Shown here piece by piece: positions 9,097 to 16,419 of a stretch of DNA of 64,000 nt. How positions within the stretch are numbered: position 1 is the stretch's first letter; every line of letters starts with the position of its first letter. Made by a program: the position numbers and the translations under genes. Source of the stretch: Sphingobacteriaceae bacterium (GTDB taxonomy: Bacteria; Bacteroidota; Bacteroidia; B-17B0; Aurantibacillaceae). Location of the stretch: contig CANGGP010000010.1 in assembly GCA_947453445.1 (NCBI GenBank), positions 1 to 64,000 of the forward strand, in the 5' to 3' direction. Under the pieces are notes generated by a model. That model saw nothing but the letters and a program-made list of their open reading frames with translations, was not told where the DNA came from and ran no database searches.

Positions 9097-9123
9097 TTTC
9101 TACTATTGAATTGATTTAGCCAA

Positions 9124-9131
9124 CAAAAGTA
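9124..9131 (-). promoter_or_regulatory. Bacteroidetes-type -7 element of the TPR lipoprotein gene
   Basis: The minus strand reads TACTTTTG, an exact match to the Bacteroidetes -7 consensus TAnnTTTG. It is 28 bases from the ATG at 9096. I see no clear TTTG or TTG at -33. Confidence 0.5.
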
Positions 9132-9259
9132 GCAAAATTATTTATCTAAGAAAGTAAAAAACGTATTAATGTTAAAATTCTATTCACCACCATGTTTAAT
9201 CATTCGCAAGAGCGAACTTTATATTTAAGAAATTGTTTTAAGGAATAAAAATAAAGGAA

Positions 9260-9288
9260 TTGTATTCCTAAATTATATGCTAAATTTG
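9260..9288 (+). promoter_or_regulatory. Candidate promoter overlapping the cyoE start
   Basis: TTG at 9260-9262 and TAAATTTG at 9281-9288 match the Bacteroidetes -33 and -7 elements with an 18-base spacer. The -7 element overlaps codons 2-4 of cyoE as called from ATG 9277. If the promoter is real, translation starts downstream, for example at TTG 9295. Confidence 0.35.
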
Positions 9289-10194
9289 CCGCTTTTGGAA
9301 GAGGGTACCACACATATTGATCAAAAACTGCTGCAATATTCTACTGCATCGGCATATTTAAAGTTGTGCAAATTGCGTTTGGGTTCATTGGTTGTATTTT
9401 CGGCTGTTGTTACCTACGTAACCATTGCACCCGAAAAAAATTGGATGCAATTGATTGCGCTGGCCCTTGGCGGATTATTGGTGACTTCTGCCGCCAACGG
9501 ATTTAATCAAATTATTGAAAAAGATTTGGATAAATTGATGGAGCGTACAAAATTGCGTCCTTTACCGCTGCACATTATCAGTCCGCTGCAAGCCATGGTG
9601 TTTTGCTCCATATTGGGCATTTTGGGCACTGTTATTTTGTGGTTATACACCAATCCATTGAGTGGTATTTTGGGATTTTTGTCCATCATTTTATACGCTT
9701 TGGTTTACACACCCATGAAACGCATCACGCCCTTTTCGGTATTTGTTGGGGCTTTTCCGGGGGCCTTGCCCACTTTAATTGGTGGGGTGGCGGCCACAAA
9801 GGGTTTTGGAGAGATTGGCTTTTTTAGTTTGTTGCTTTTTCTCATTCAATTTGTTTGGCAATTTCCGCATTTTTGGTCATTGGCTTGGTTTAACAACGAA
9901 GATTATGCCCGCGCCGATTTTCATTTATTGCCTTCGAAAGGTGGTAAAGATGAATTTTCAAAATTTCAAATTCTATTGTATTCTGTGTTTTTATTGGTGG
10001 TATCCATACTGCCTTTTGTATTTGGTTTTGTAGGATTAATCAGCACCTTGGCTTGCGTTATTTGCGGCATGGCCTTGTTGCTGCAAGCATATAATTTTTA
10101 CCGATTGCCCAGCGATGCGTACGCCAAAAAATTGTTTTTGGTCACCTTGGTGTATTTACCCTTGGTGCAATTGGCTTTAATGACTAAATCGTAA
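9277..10194 (+). CDS. cyoE: Protohaem IX farnesyltransferase (haem O synthase)
   Basis: A 305-residue polytopic membrane enzyme of the UbiA family that adds a farnesyl group to protohaem to make haem O for cytochrome oxidase. The prenyl-diphosphate-binding Asp motif is visible as NGFNQIIEKDLDKLMERT near residue 75, followed by RPLPLHIISPLQAM. Later come YTPMKRITPFSVFVGAFPGALP (about 145-166) and DYARADFHLLPSKGG (about 209-223). Eight or nine hydrophobic segments are present. It starts an oxidase gene set with the next three genes. A promoter-like TAAATTTG lies inside the first codons, so the true start could be further downstream. Confidence 0.93.
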   Translation: MLNLPLLEEGTTHIDQKLLQYSTASAYLKLCKLRLGSLVVFSAVVTYVTIAPEKNWMQLIALALGGLLVTSAANGFNQIIEKDLDKLMERTKLRPLPLHIISPLQAMVFCSILGILGTVILWLYTNPLSGILGFLSIILYALVYTPMKRITPFSVFVGAFPGALPTLIGGVAATKGFGEIGFFSLLLFLIQFVWQFPHFWSLAWFNNEDYARADFHLLPSKGGKDEFSKFQILLYSVFLLVVSILPFVFGFVGLISTLACVICGMALLLQAYNFYRLPSDAYAKKLFLVTLVYLPLVQLALMTKS

Positions 10195-10212
10195 ATTTTG
10201 GAAACAACAAAA

Positions 10213-10800
10213 ATGAAGAATCCGAATCCACACAAAGCCGAGATTCGGGCAGCAGAGAGAAAAACAGCCAAACCATTATTGTACATTGGTATTGTGAGTA
10301 TTGTGATGTTATTTGCCGGACTCACCAGTGCCTATGTAGTACGTGCCGATAACGGCAATTGGTTGGTGTTTGATTTACCGAAAATTGTATTTGTAAGTAC
10401 CGCTGTGATCATTACCAGCAGTTTAACCATGTTGTTGGCCCAGCGTGCCGTTAAAAAGGGCAATTTAAATGCTACCGCGGCTTATTTGGCAGCCACTTTG
10501 CTTTTGGGTATTGCTTTTTTCTTCACACAAATTCAGGGCTGGAAAGATTTAACGGCCCAAGGCATTTATTTTGTTGGCAAGTACAGCAATGCTTCCGGCT
10601 CTTTTTTATACATCATTGCTTTGGTGCATTTGTTCCATATGATTGGGGGATTAATTGCCCTTGCGGTTTCATTAACAAAGAGCTTGTTGAAAAAATATTC
10701 AGCCTCTGATTACCTTGGTATTGAGTTAACTGCCATATATTGGCATTTTCTTGATTTGCTCTGGGTATATTTGTTTTTGTTTTTATATAATTATCGTTAA
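10213..10800 (+). CDS. Haem-copper oxidase subunit III family protein (first copy)
   Basis: About 195 residues with five predicted membrane helices in the subunit III fold, part of the cytochrome c oxidase complex in the inner membrane. Recognisable segments are LLYIGIVSIVMLFAGLTSAY near the N-terminus, the helix after FTQIQGWKDL, and the C-terminal HLFHMIGGLIAL and TAIYWHFLDLLWVYLFLFLY, where conserved His and Glu/Asp residues of the family lie. The ORF can start at TTG 10198; I chose ATG 10213, five codons later. It is short compared with the 240-residue second copy and has only five of the seven classical helices, as in other Bacteroidetes duplicated subunit III genes. Confidence 0.88.
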   Translation: MKNPNPHKAEIRAAERKTAKPLLYIGIVSIVMLFAGLTSAYVVRADNGNWLVFDLPKIVFVSTAVIITSSLTMLLAQRAVKKGNLNATAAYLAATLLLGIAFFFTQIQGWKDLTAQGIYFVGKYSNASGSFLYIIALVHLFHMIGGLIALAVSLTKSLLKKYSASDYLGIELTAIYWHFLDLLWVYLFLFLYNYR

Positions 10801-10825
10801 TATTGCAATCGAAATTTAATTTTAT

Positions 10826-11551
10826 ATGGCGCATACAGCAGAAATAGACGCAAAGGAAGCCTGGAGCGGCGGTCAGTCGCCTTTCAGACTGAGTTACGGA
10901 AAAATGTTCATGTGGTTCTTCCTTGTATCGGATGCCTTAACCTTTGGTGGTTTATTGGTTTCCTACGGGTTCATCAGGCATAAATATGCTGAGGTGTGGC
11001 CTAAGGCAGAACACGTGTTTACTCACTTTCCTTTTGTTGAACAACACATTCCTTTGGCCTATGTGGGTTTAATGACTTTTATCCTCATCATGTCGTCGGT
11101 TACCATGGTATTGGCTGTTGAAGCCGGTCACCGCATGGATAAAAAAGGCGTTATTTTATGGATGTTTTGGACCATTGTGGGTGGTGCAGCCTTTGTGGGC
11201 TCACAAGCTTGGGAATGGTATCACTTTATTGTAGGAACCGATGCAGGTGCTTTACGCAATGTGTGGGATCCGGCAACAGGTGCTTATGTGAAACAAATTT
11301 GGCATGGTGCCAATATGATCACCAATGAGTACGGTGTACCCCAATTTGCGAATTACTTCTTCTTTATTACAGGTTTCCACGGTACCCACGTATTTAGCGG
11401 TGTAGTGTTAAACTTGGTCATTTTCTTAAATGTTATCAAAGGTACTTACGAGCGCCGCGGTCATTACGAAATGGTTGAAAAGGTTGGTTTGTATTGGCAC
11501 TTTGTAGATTTGGTGTGGGTGTTTGTATTTACCTTCTTTTATCTATTGTAA
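10826..11551 (+). CDS. Cytochrome c oxidase subunit III (second copy)
   Basis: A 241-residue membrane protein of the COX3 family. Hydrophobic helices begin at MFMWFFLVSDALTFGGLLVS (about 28-47), IPLAYVGLMTFILIMSSVTM, and VILWMFWTIVGGAAFVGSQ, where WEWYH follows. The C-terminal half has the diagnostic FITGFHGTHVFSGVVLNL and GLYWHFVDLVWVFVFTFFYL. It differs from the gene before it mainly by the long loop in the middle (GALRNVWDPATGAYVKQIWH), probably periplasmic. Two subunit III paralogs in tandem are typical for Bacteroidetes caa3-type oxidase clusters. Confidence 0.92.
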   Translation: MAHTAEIDAKEAWSGGQSPFRLSYGKMFMWFFLVSDALTFGGLLVSYGFIRHKYAEVWPKAEHVFTHFPFVEQHIPLAYVGLMTFILIMSSVTMVLAVEAGHRMDKKGVILWMFWTIVGGAAFVGSQAWEWYHFIVGTDAGALRNVWDPATGAYVKQIWHGANMITNEYGVPQFANYFFFITGFHGTHVFSGVVLNLVIFLNVIKGTYERRGHYEMVEKVGLYWHFVDLVWVFVFTFFYLL

Positions 11552-11611
11552 TTTTTTAATTCAAACGATTAATTTTTAATTCCTCATTTTTAATTTTTAA
11601 TTTTTTTAAAT

Positions 11612-12091
11612 ATGTCAGATTTTCACGATCATTATCCTAATTACGAAGTCATGTCGAACCATGATGAAGAGCATGGTAAAAAAGCCCGTCGTACCTTATG
11701 GAACGTGTTTTGGGTGATGTTGGCCATTACCATTTTTGAATTGGTTGTCGGTTTTATGGCGCCAAGCAAAGGTTGGAGCGGTACCTGGTGGTTAAAAACC
11801 TTATTCATTTCATTAACCGTTGTAAAAGCTGCGGCCATTGTTTTATGGTTCATGCACTTGGGTCACGAAAAGAAAGTGTTTAAATACACCATTTTGATGC
11901 CTTACATTGTGTTTATGTTTTATTTAATCTTTATTGTATTAACCGAAGGTACTTATTCGGGTAAAGGCGGAAGATTGGCTAAAATTGATCCTATTTTTGT
12001 AGAACAACAAAAAGCATTGGCAAACGGTCACCATGGTGGCGGCGAAGCAGGCGAGCACCACGAAGCTGCCGGCGAAGAAGCCCACCACTAA
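11612..12091 (+). CDS. Cytochrome c oxidase subunit IV
   Basis: A 159-residue protein of the bacterial COX4 family with three membrane helices: LWNVFWVMLAITIFELVVGF, WWLKTLFISLTVVKAAAIVL and YIVFMFYLIFIVLTEGTYSG. Both ends are soluble and rich in His and Glu (SDFHDHYPNYEVMSNHDEEH at the start, GHHGGGEAGEHHEAAGEEAHH-type residues at the end), which could bind metal, perhaps copper for oxidase assembly; that is an inference. It ends the cyoE-COX3-COX3-COX4 set and is followed by a strong terminator. The spacer before it consists of AATTTTTAATT repeats. Confidence 0.9.
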   Translation: MSDFHDHYPNYEVMSNHDEEHGKKARRTLWNVFWVMLAITIFELVVGFMAPSKGWSGTWWLKTLFISLTVVKAAAIVLWFMHLGHEKKVFKYTILMPYIVFMFYLIFIVLTEGTYSGKGGRLAKIDPIFVEQQKALANGHHGGGEAGEHHEAAGEEAHH

Positions 12092-12098
12092 AAAAATT

Positions 12099-12129
12099 GA
12101 AGCTGCAATTATTTGCAGCTTTTTTTTTG
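12099..12129 (+). terminator. Rho-independent terminator after COX4
   Basis: A 9-bp stem (AAGCTGCAA at 12100-12108 against TTGCAGCTT at 12113-12121) with a four-base loop is followed by eight T. It lies 8 bases after the COX4 stop codon. Confidence 0.9.
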
Positions 12130-12191
12130 CCTTTACATTTTTGATTGCGTAGATATTTATCTAAATTTCAATTCTGAAGCAAGCATATTTT

Positions 12192-13781
12192 TTGAGCAAG
12201 CCAATACATTATCTCCGCCAAGGTTCTTACCTCCCTTTTTTAATCGGACTTTTATCGGGCTTGTATTTTATTGGGCTAAATGTCATTGGCAAAGACTTTA
12301 GCTTTTACCCGGGTGACTTAATCGACGGGCGCTTCAACAATTATATAATGGAGCATTGTTACCAATTTTTTAGCGGCAAAACAACTGAATTTTGGAATGC
12401 CGGTTTTATGTATCCCGAAAAAAATGTGGTGAGTTACTCCGATAATTTATTGGGCACCTCATTGTTTTACATGTTTTTTAGAGGCATCGGCGCCAACCGA
12501 GAAGCGGCCTTTCAATATTGGTATTTATTGATTTGTATTCTGAATTACAGCGCCGCTTATGTGCTCATGAAACATCTTTTTAAAAACACATACGCCGCTG
12601 TTTTAGGGGCCATGGTGTTTGCTTTTTCAATGGCATTGCAAAGTCAAATGGGACATGCACAAACCTATACCCGTTTTCCAATGGCACTTACTTTGTTGTT
12701 TGCATTAAAATACGCCGAGCGCTGGCAATTAAAATGGTTCTTTCTAACGGTTTTGGCCTTGGTGTATCAAATGTATTGTGGCATTTATTTGGGATTTTTA
12801 TTGTTGTTTCCGGCGGGAATTTTGTTGATCAGTTTGGTGTTGATGCAATGGAAAAGCGCAGCACCCCATTTTAAAAACAAGAATTATTTCATAAAGGTAG
12901 CGGGCTTACTGCTGCTGAATGCCTTGTTGTTATTACCTTTGATGCTGCCGTATTTAGAGAGGGCCAAACAATTGGGCTTTTATGATTACCACAACATTGT
13001 ATTTTCAATTCCTACACCCTTGTCGTATTTTTCGAGTTGGGGCGGCTCATTGTTTTGGGATGGACTAAAAGAAACCACCATTGCATACCCGGCTTTTTGG
13101 GACCACTTATTATTTGCGGGTGGCTTGGCAAGCATTGGTATTTTTGTTTTTTTATTGTTGATACGCAAAATAGAATCAGTTGCAGGCAATGAACTGAAGG
13201 GAAAAGAATTTTTAGCCCTTTGGCTCACTGCTTTATTTACCTTTTTATTTTTTATACGCATCAGTGATGTGTCGTTTTACCGTGTTTTGTTTTCATTCCC
13301 CGGTTATGGCTCTATGCGAGCCTTACAGCGAATCATTAATTTTGAATTGTTGTTTTTTGGCATGGGCTTGGCTTTTTTGGTGCAACAAATTACCCGCAAA
13401 AAAACATGGATGAATTATTTGGTTTTTATTTTCATGTTGGCATTATTTATTGCCGACAATTATGTAAAGCAAGATTTTGTGCACCACCGTTTGGTGAGTG
13501 AATCAAATGAAAGGATTGATGCATTGATTTTAAAAATAAAAGATTTGCCTAAAAACAGCATTGTGTCTTACGAACCCGATACTTTATTGTCGCGCTCAAT
13601 GGATTATCATTTGGATGCCATGTTGGCTTGTCAACAGCTGGGTTACAAAACTTTGAATGGCTACACCGCCACATCACCCGGCGGTTACGGCGATTATTGG
13701 GTGAAACCCGATGAAAGAAGCCGGAAGATTTGGTTGGAGAAAAACAACCAATTGAATACACCCGTGGTGGTGATACATTAA
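12192..13781 (+). CDS. Polytopic membrane protein, GT-C/YfhO-like
   Basis: A 529-residue protein with about 11-12 hydrophobic segments and a soluble C-terminal part. The first large outside loop reads DLIDGRFNNYIMEHCYQFFS and continues with FWNAGFMYPEKNVV; an acidic first loop of this kind is typical of GT-C glycosyltransferases that use lipid-linked sugars. The conserved-looking TYTRFPMALTLLFALKYAER and the late PGYGSMRALQRIINFELLFF also fit the YfhO-like group. Transfer of a sugar to lipid, polymer or protein is therefore possible, but no donor or acceptor can be named. The start codon is TTG; no ATG lies upstream in frame after the stop at 12162. It stands alone after the oxidase terminator. 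Confidence 0.6.
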   Translation: MSKPIHYLRQGSYLPFLIGLLSGLYFIGLNVIGKDFSFYPGDLIDGRFNNYIMEHCYQFFSGKTTEFWNAGFMYPEKNVVSYSDNLLGTSLFYMFFRGIGANREAAFQYWYLLICILNYSAAYVLMKHLFKNTYAAVLGAMVFAFSMALQSQMGHAQTYTRFPMALTLLFALKYAERWQLKWFFLTVLALVYQMYCGIYLGFLLLFPAGILLISLVLMQWKSAAPHFKNKNYFIKVAGLLLLNALLLLPLMLPYLERAKQLGFYDYHNIVFSIPTPLSYFSSWGGSLFWDGLKETTIAYPAFWDHLLFAGGLASIGIFVFLLLIRKIESVAGNELKGKEFLALWLTALFTFLFFIRISDVSFYRVLFSFPGYGSMRALQRIINFELLFFGMGLAFLVQQITRKKTWMNYLVFIFMLALFIADNYVKQDFVHHRLVSESNERIDALILKIKDLPKNSIVSYEPDTLLSRSMDYHLDAMLACQQLGYKTLNGYTATSPGGYGDYWVKPDERSRKIWLEKNNQLNTPVVVIH

Positions 13782-14272
13782 ACTTTTTCAATCCTTTCAT
13801 TCGGTTTATTTTTTTTGGCGTGTCCGCCTGCGATTTGTTATTCTGCTTGCCAAGCAGGCGGTCGGGCTACTGCGGGCTTCGCGTTCGCTCCGGCCTCCTC
13901 GCCCCGCAAAGGGCAGGCGGGTCTGCGGGGGCTAAACCCTTCGTATCCCTCACGCAAAATAAGGCCTGTGATATTTCGGAGAGCAAGGTGTTTTAGGATT
14001 TTGGCAAGTCAAAACGAAAAAATTAAAATACGGGCTGTTGCTGAATTTAAGGTTCTGCTGCATTAGGGACTGAACACCTGCCTGCCGGACAGGCAGGGAG
14101 GCCCGCCCGATGACAAGAAGCAAAATTTGTTGGGCGAGGAGGCAGCGCCACCGGAGCCATACATATTTGCTTTTTGGCAAGGGAGGCTGGAGTGAGGGCC
14201 CGGTGACCAAAGAGCAAAACATGCGAAGGTGTTTTTGGTTTTGCGGTTTGGGCAAATGCCCAACATATTTTT
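13782..14272. other. Intergenic region built of repeats
   Basis: No supported gene. 13843-13860 has a short inverted repeat (CTGCTTG and CAAGCAG). 13864-13955 is copy B of the GC-rich repeat. 14077-14097 is a near-perfect palindrome (CCTGCCTGCCGGACAGGCAGG). 14135-14260 resembles the outer part of the 53.4 kb repeat (GAGGAGGC, then GACCAAAGAGCAAAAC, then GGTTTTGCGGTTTGGGC). Several long overlapping frames here are artefacts of high GC. Confidence 0.6.
13864..13955 (+). repeat. GC-rich dispersed intergenic repeat, copy B
   Basis: It shares ordered blocks with copy A (GGGCTACT-CGGGCTTCGC; CGCTCCGGC; CCCTTCGTATCCCT) and with copy C (GGCCTCCTCG; CCTGCGGGGGCT). It stands between two convergent genes, the membrane protein and the Omp85-like protein. 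Confidence 0.75.
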
Positions 14273-15625
14273 TTAAAAAGCGTGGGCCAAATTAAAAAAG
14301 AATTGTTTGTCTTCTTTCGACACCGCGTAATCGAAACGTAAAATGGTGTTTACATTCCAAGCAATGCGGAGGCCAAGACCTGCATCGTATTTAAAATTAT
14401 TTTGTTGTACCACCCGTAGTAAATTGTCCCACACGGCACCGGCATCGGCAAAGGGCACGGCGCTAAAAGCCAAGTGTTGTTTGAGCAAAGTGCATTGCGC
14501 AAATCGATAGCGCAGTTCGAGGTTATTAAAACTCATGGCGCGACTTAAAAAACGCGACTGCTTAAAACCACGCAGGGTGGTGGCGCCGCCAAGTCCTTCA
14601 ATGCTGCCTTCAGAGCTCCATTCATCTTGGTATTCAAAAAAAGGAGAATTGAGTGCCGTGTAACCAAATGCCACGCGCGCTGCAATGACGAGTTTTTTAA
14701 ATGTGTTGGGCAGAATTTTTTTGTACAAATTAAAATGCGTGAATGTTTTATTAAAGTCGTACAAAGAACCTAGTGCTTGTAAGGAGGTTTCGTTGGTGAG
14801 TTCGGCGAAGATGCCATTGCTTGGGTCGGTTTCTAAATCGCGTGTATCATATATTAGTCCCACTTGCATTAATTCAACAAGGCCTTTTTTTAGTCCCACT
14901 ATTTTACCCGCATCGGCATCTTTGCGCAACAAGGAGTTGCCTGTAAAAGGACTGAAATCAACGTAAGCCAACTCATAACCAATTAAACAACGCAATTTAC
15001 CATCGAGGTATGAACGCTCGAGACTCACATTTAACACTGCTTCTTTTTTTGAGTAGTTGTTGTAAAAACGGTTGTTACCTACCAAACTGCTTTCGTATTG
15101 TTGGTACTCGGCATTGTTGATGGGTGCGGCACTGCTGTCGTTGTTGGGGTAATAACTTAGTCCATTGAGTGATTGTTCGCTGTTGCCAAAATACAGGTGA
15201 TTGGGATTGGCTTCGTAGCCGCCCTCGAGGCGCAGTCGCCATTTGCTATCGAAGATATAAGGCACATCGAGTTTGAGAAAAATTTCGCGTTGTTGGCGGG
15301 TGGTGTTAAATAGCACCAAGTCGAGTCGTGCGCGGTAAGGGGTGTAAGCAAAAAAGGGATCTGATTTTTTACCGTTAAAATAAATGGAGCCTTCGCCACC
15401 ATAGCCGAAACCATTCACCGGGTCGCTGCTGAGGTCGGGTGCACCGGTGAGGTAGAGACCTTCTTTTTTATTCGCCAAATCTTCGTCGGATAATTTTTTT
15501 TCTTTGGCGATGGCGAAGGGGAGGGGAATGCTATCGCTTTGTTGAGCTGTAAATGATGCGCTGAGAAACAGGAAGAACAAAGCAATGTGTTGCCAAGTGC
15601 GTTGAAAGGTAATATGATGGTGCAT
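14273..15625 (-). CDS. Omp85-family outer-membrane barrel protein
   Basis: A 450-residue outer-membrane beta-barrel protein. Residues 1-27 are a signal peptide. The segment after it (LYLTGAPDLSSDPVNGFGYG, then GGEGSIYFNGKKSDPFFAYT) resembles the DUF5982 N-terminal strand region of Bacteroidetes BamA-like proteins. The barrel follows with alternating strands, and GGATTLRGFKQSRF near residue 348 is the conserved Omp85 loop-6 RGF motif. The chain ends in Phe, as outer-membrane proteins do. There are no POTRA domains, so this is not BamA; it is closer to the POTRA-less surface-antigen group. Partner and substrate are unknown. The gene is alone and faces a repeat region. Confidence 0.82.
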   Translation of the reverse strand: MHHHITFQRTWQHIALFFLFLSASFTAQQSDSIPLPFAIAKEKKLSDEDLANKKEGLYLTGAPDLSSDPVNGFGYGGEGSIYFNGKKSDPFFAYTPYRARLDLVLFNTTRQQREIFLKLDVPYIFDSKWRLRLEGGYEANPNHLYFGNSEQSLNGLSYYPNNDSSAAPINNAEYQQYESSLVGNNRFYNNYSKKEAVLNVSLERSYLDGKLRCLIGYELAYVDFSPFTGNSLLRKDADAGKIVGLKKGLVELMQVGLIYDTRDLETDPSNGIFAELTNETSLQALGSLYDFNKTFTHFNLYKKILPNTFKKLVIAARVAFGYTALNSPFFEYQDEWSSEGSIEGLGGATTLRGFKQSRFLSRAMSFNNLELRYRFAQCTLLKQHLAFSAVPFADAGAVWDNLLRVVQQNNFKYDAGLGLRIAWNVNTILRFDYAVSKEDKQFFFNLAHAF

Positions 15626-16356
15626 GCAATAATCGACTAAGAAACAAATAACGAAGTAAACAATAAAACCCGATTGAGAAATAAAAAAGCGGTGAATTAA
15701 TGTTATGGTAATGTTGGGTTTAAGATTGGTTGATACACGCAGGTAGACCAGGACTATTTTCGAACTAAATTACTTAAGGTTCGACAAGAAGCGGAAAAGT
15801 CATTCCGGTATTAACGAAAGAATTTTTCTATTTCTGTGGAAGAATGGGCGAGGCTCGAACCCTCTATGTATCCAATCTGATTATTATTTTTTTAGGGCTT
15901 CAGCCGTACAAAATTTTGATTATTAAAGCGTTTCGAACAAAACCATAAGCAACATTATAATCCAATTGACCAATTATTTACAAATATTTTCAATGAATTC
16001 GTTTTTATACTTCAAGAAAATGTTAAAATTGAAAATAGGGTATTTCTACCCTTGACAATTGAATTTAGCCAAGGTAATATTACAGCAGATTTTAATTTAA
16101 GTGTGAATTTAATTGCAATTGACACTTTGCAAAAATTCAACTGATCTATTTTCTTTTCTATTGTTCTCGGATTGCCTTCTTTGATTGGGCGATAAAAAGT
16201 ACTGGTGTTCTAGCGTTCCGGATCTTGTAATTATTAAAAATTTAAATTTCTATCTCCATTTAATTTGATTTTCTCAAAACATAGCACCAACAATTAATAT
16301 AAAAATGTGATCCTCAACTAGTGAACTATTCAAAGAAAACCATAAATTTAAATAAA
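15626..16356. other. Intergenic region with gene debris
   Basis: No intact gene is present. 15845-15862 has a short tRNA T-arm-like stretch on the minus strand (GAGGGTTCGAGCCTC) without the rest of a tRNA. 15920-16144 is an open frame without a start codon, listed separately. The rest is AT-rich sequence in which I see nothing. The region looks like decayed genes between the Omp85-like gene and the T9SS protein. Confidence 0.5.
15920..16144 (+). pseudogene. Start-less coding remnant
   Basis: After a TGA at 15917 a frame of 74 codons stays open to TGA 16142-16144, with no ATG, GTG or TTG near its beginning. The translation is protein-like: NPIDQLFTNIFNEFVFILQE, then KIENRVFLPLTIEFSQGNIT and ADFNLSVNLIAIDTLQKFN. 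Its composition and alternating strands suggest the C-terminal part of a real protein that lost its 5' end. I do not recognise the family. Confidence 0.4.
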
Positions 16357-16419
16357 ATGAAAAAGTTTAATTTTTTATTCTTGATTATCCTTACATTGAA
16401 CATTCAAAATGTTAAATGA
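16357..16419 (+). CDS. Short signal-peptide-like leader ORF
   Basis: Twenty codons (MKKFNFLFLIILTLNIQNVK) end in TGA at 16417-16419, which overlaps the ATG of the T9SS protein (ATGA). The peptide is a typical Sec signal sequence with nothing after it. It is either the remnant of an older exported protein or a leader ORF translated with the next gene. No ribosome-binding-site evidence separates these options. Confidence 0.35.
   Translation: MKKFNFLFLIILTLNIQNVK

Noticed and set aside
12113-12301. Plus-strand frame of 62 codons before the membrane protein
   Set aside because: It starts inside the terminator and overlaps the real gene in another frame.
13730-14295. Overlapping long frames on both strands in the GC-rich region (for example 13730-13996, 13950-14255 minus)
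   Set aside because: They lie in repeat sequence, overlap one another in several frames and encode low-complexity, Pro/Arg/Ser-rich peptides without recognisable domains.
15845-15870. Possible tRNA on the minus strand (GAGGGTTCGAGCCTC)
   Set aside because: Only a T-arm-like stem with a mismatch is present; no anticodon arm or matching acceptor stem was found nearby.
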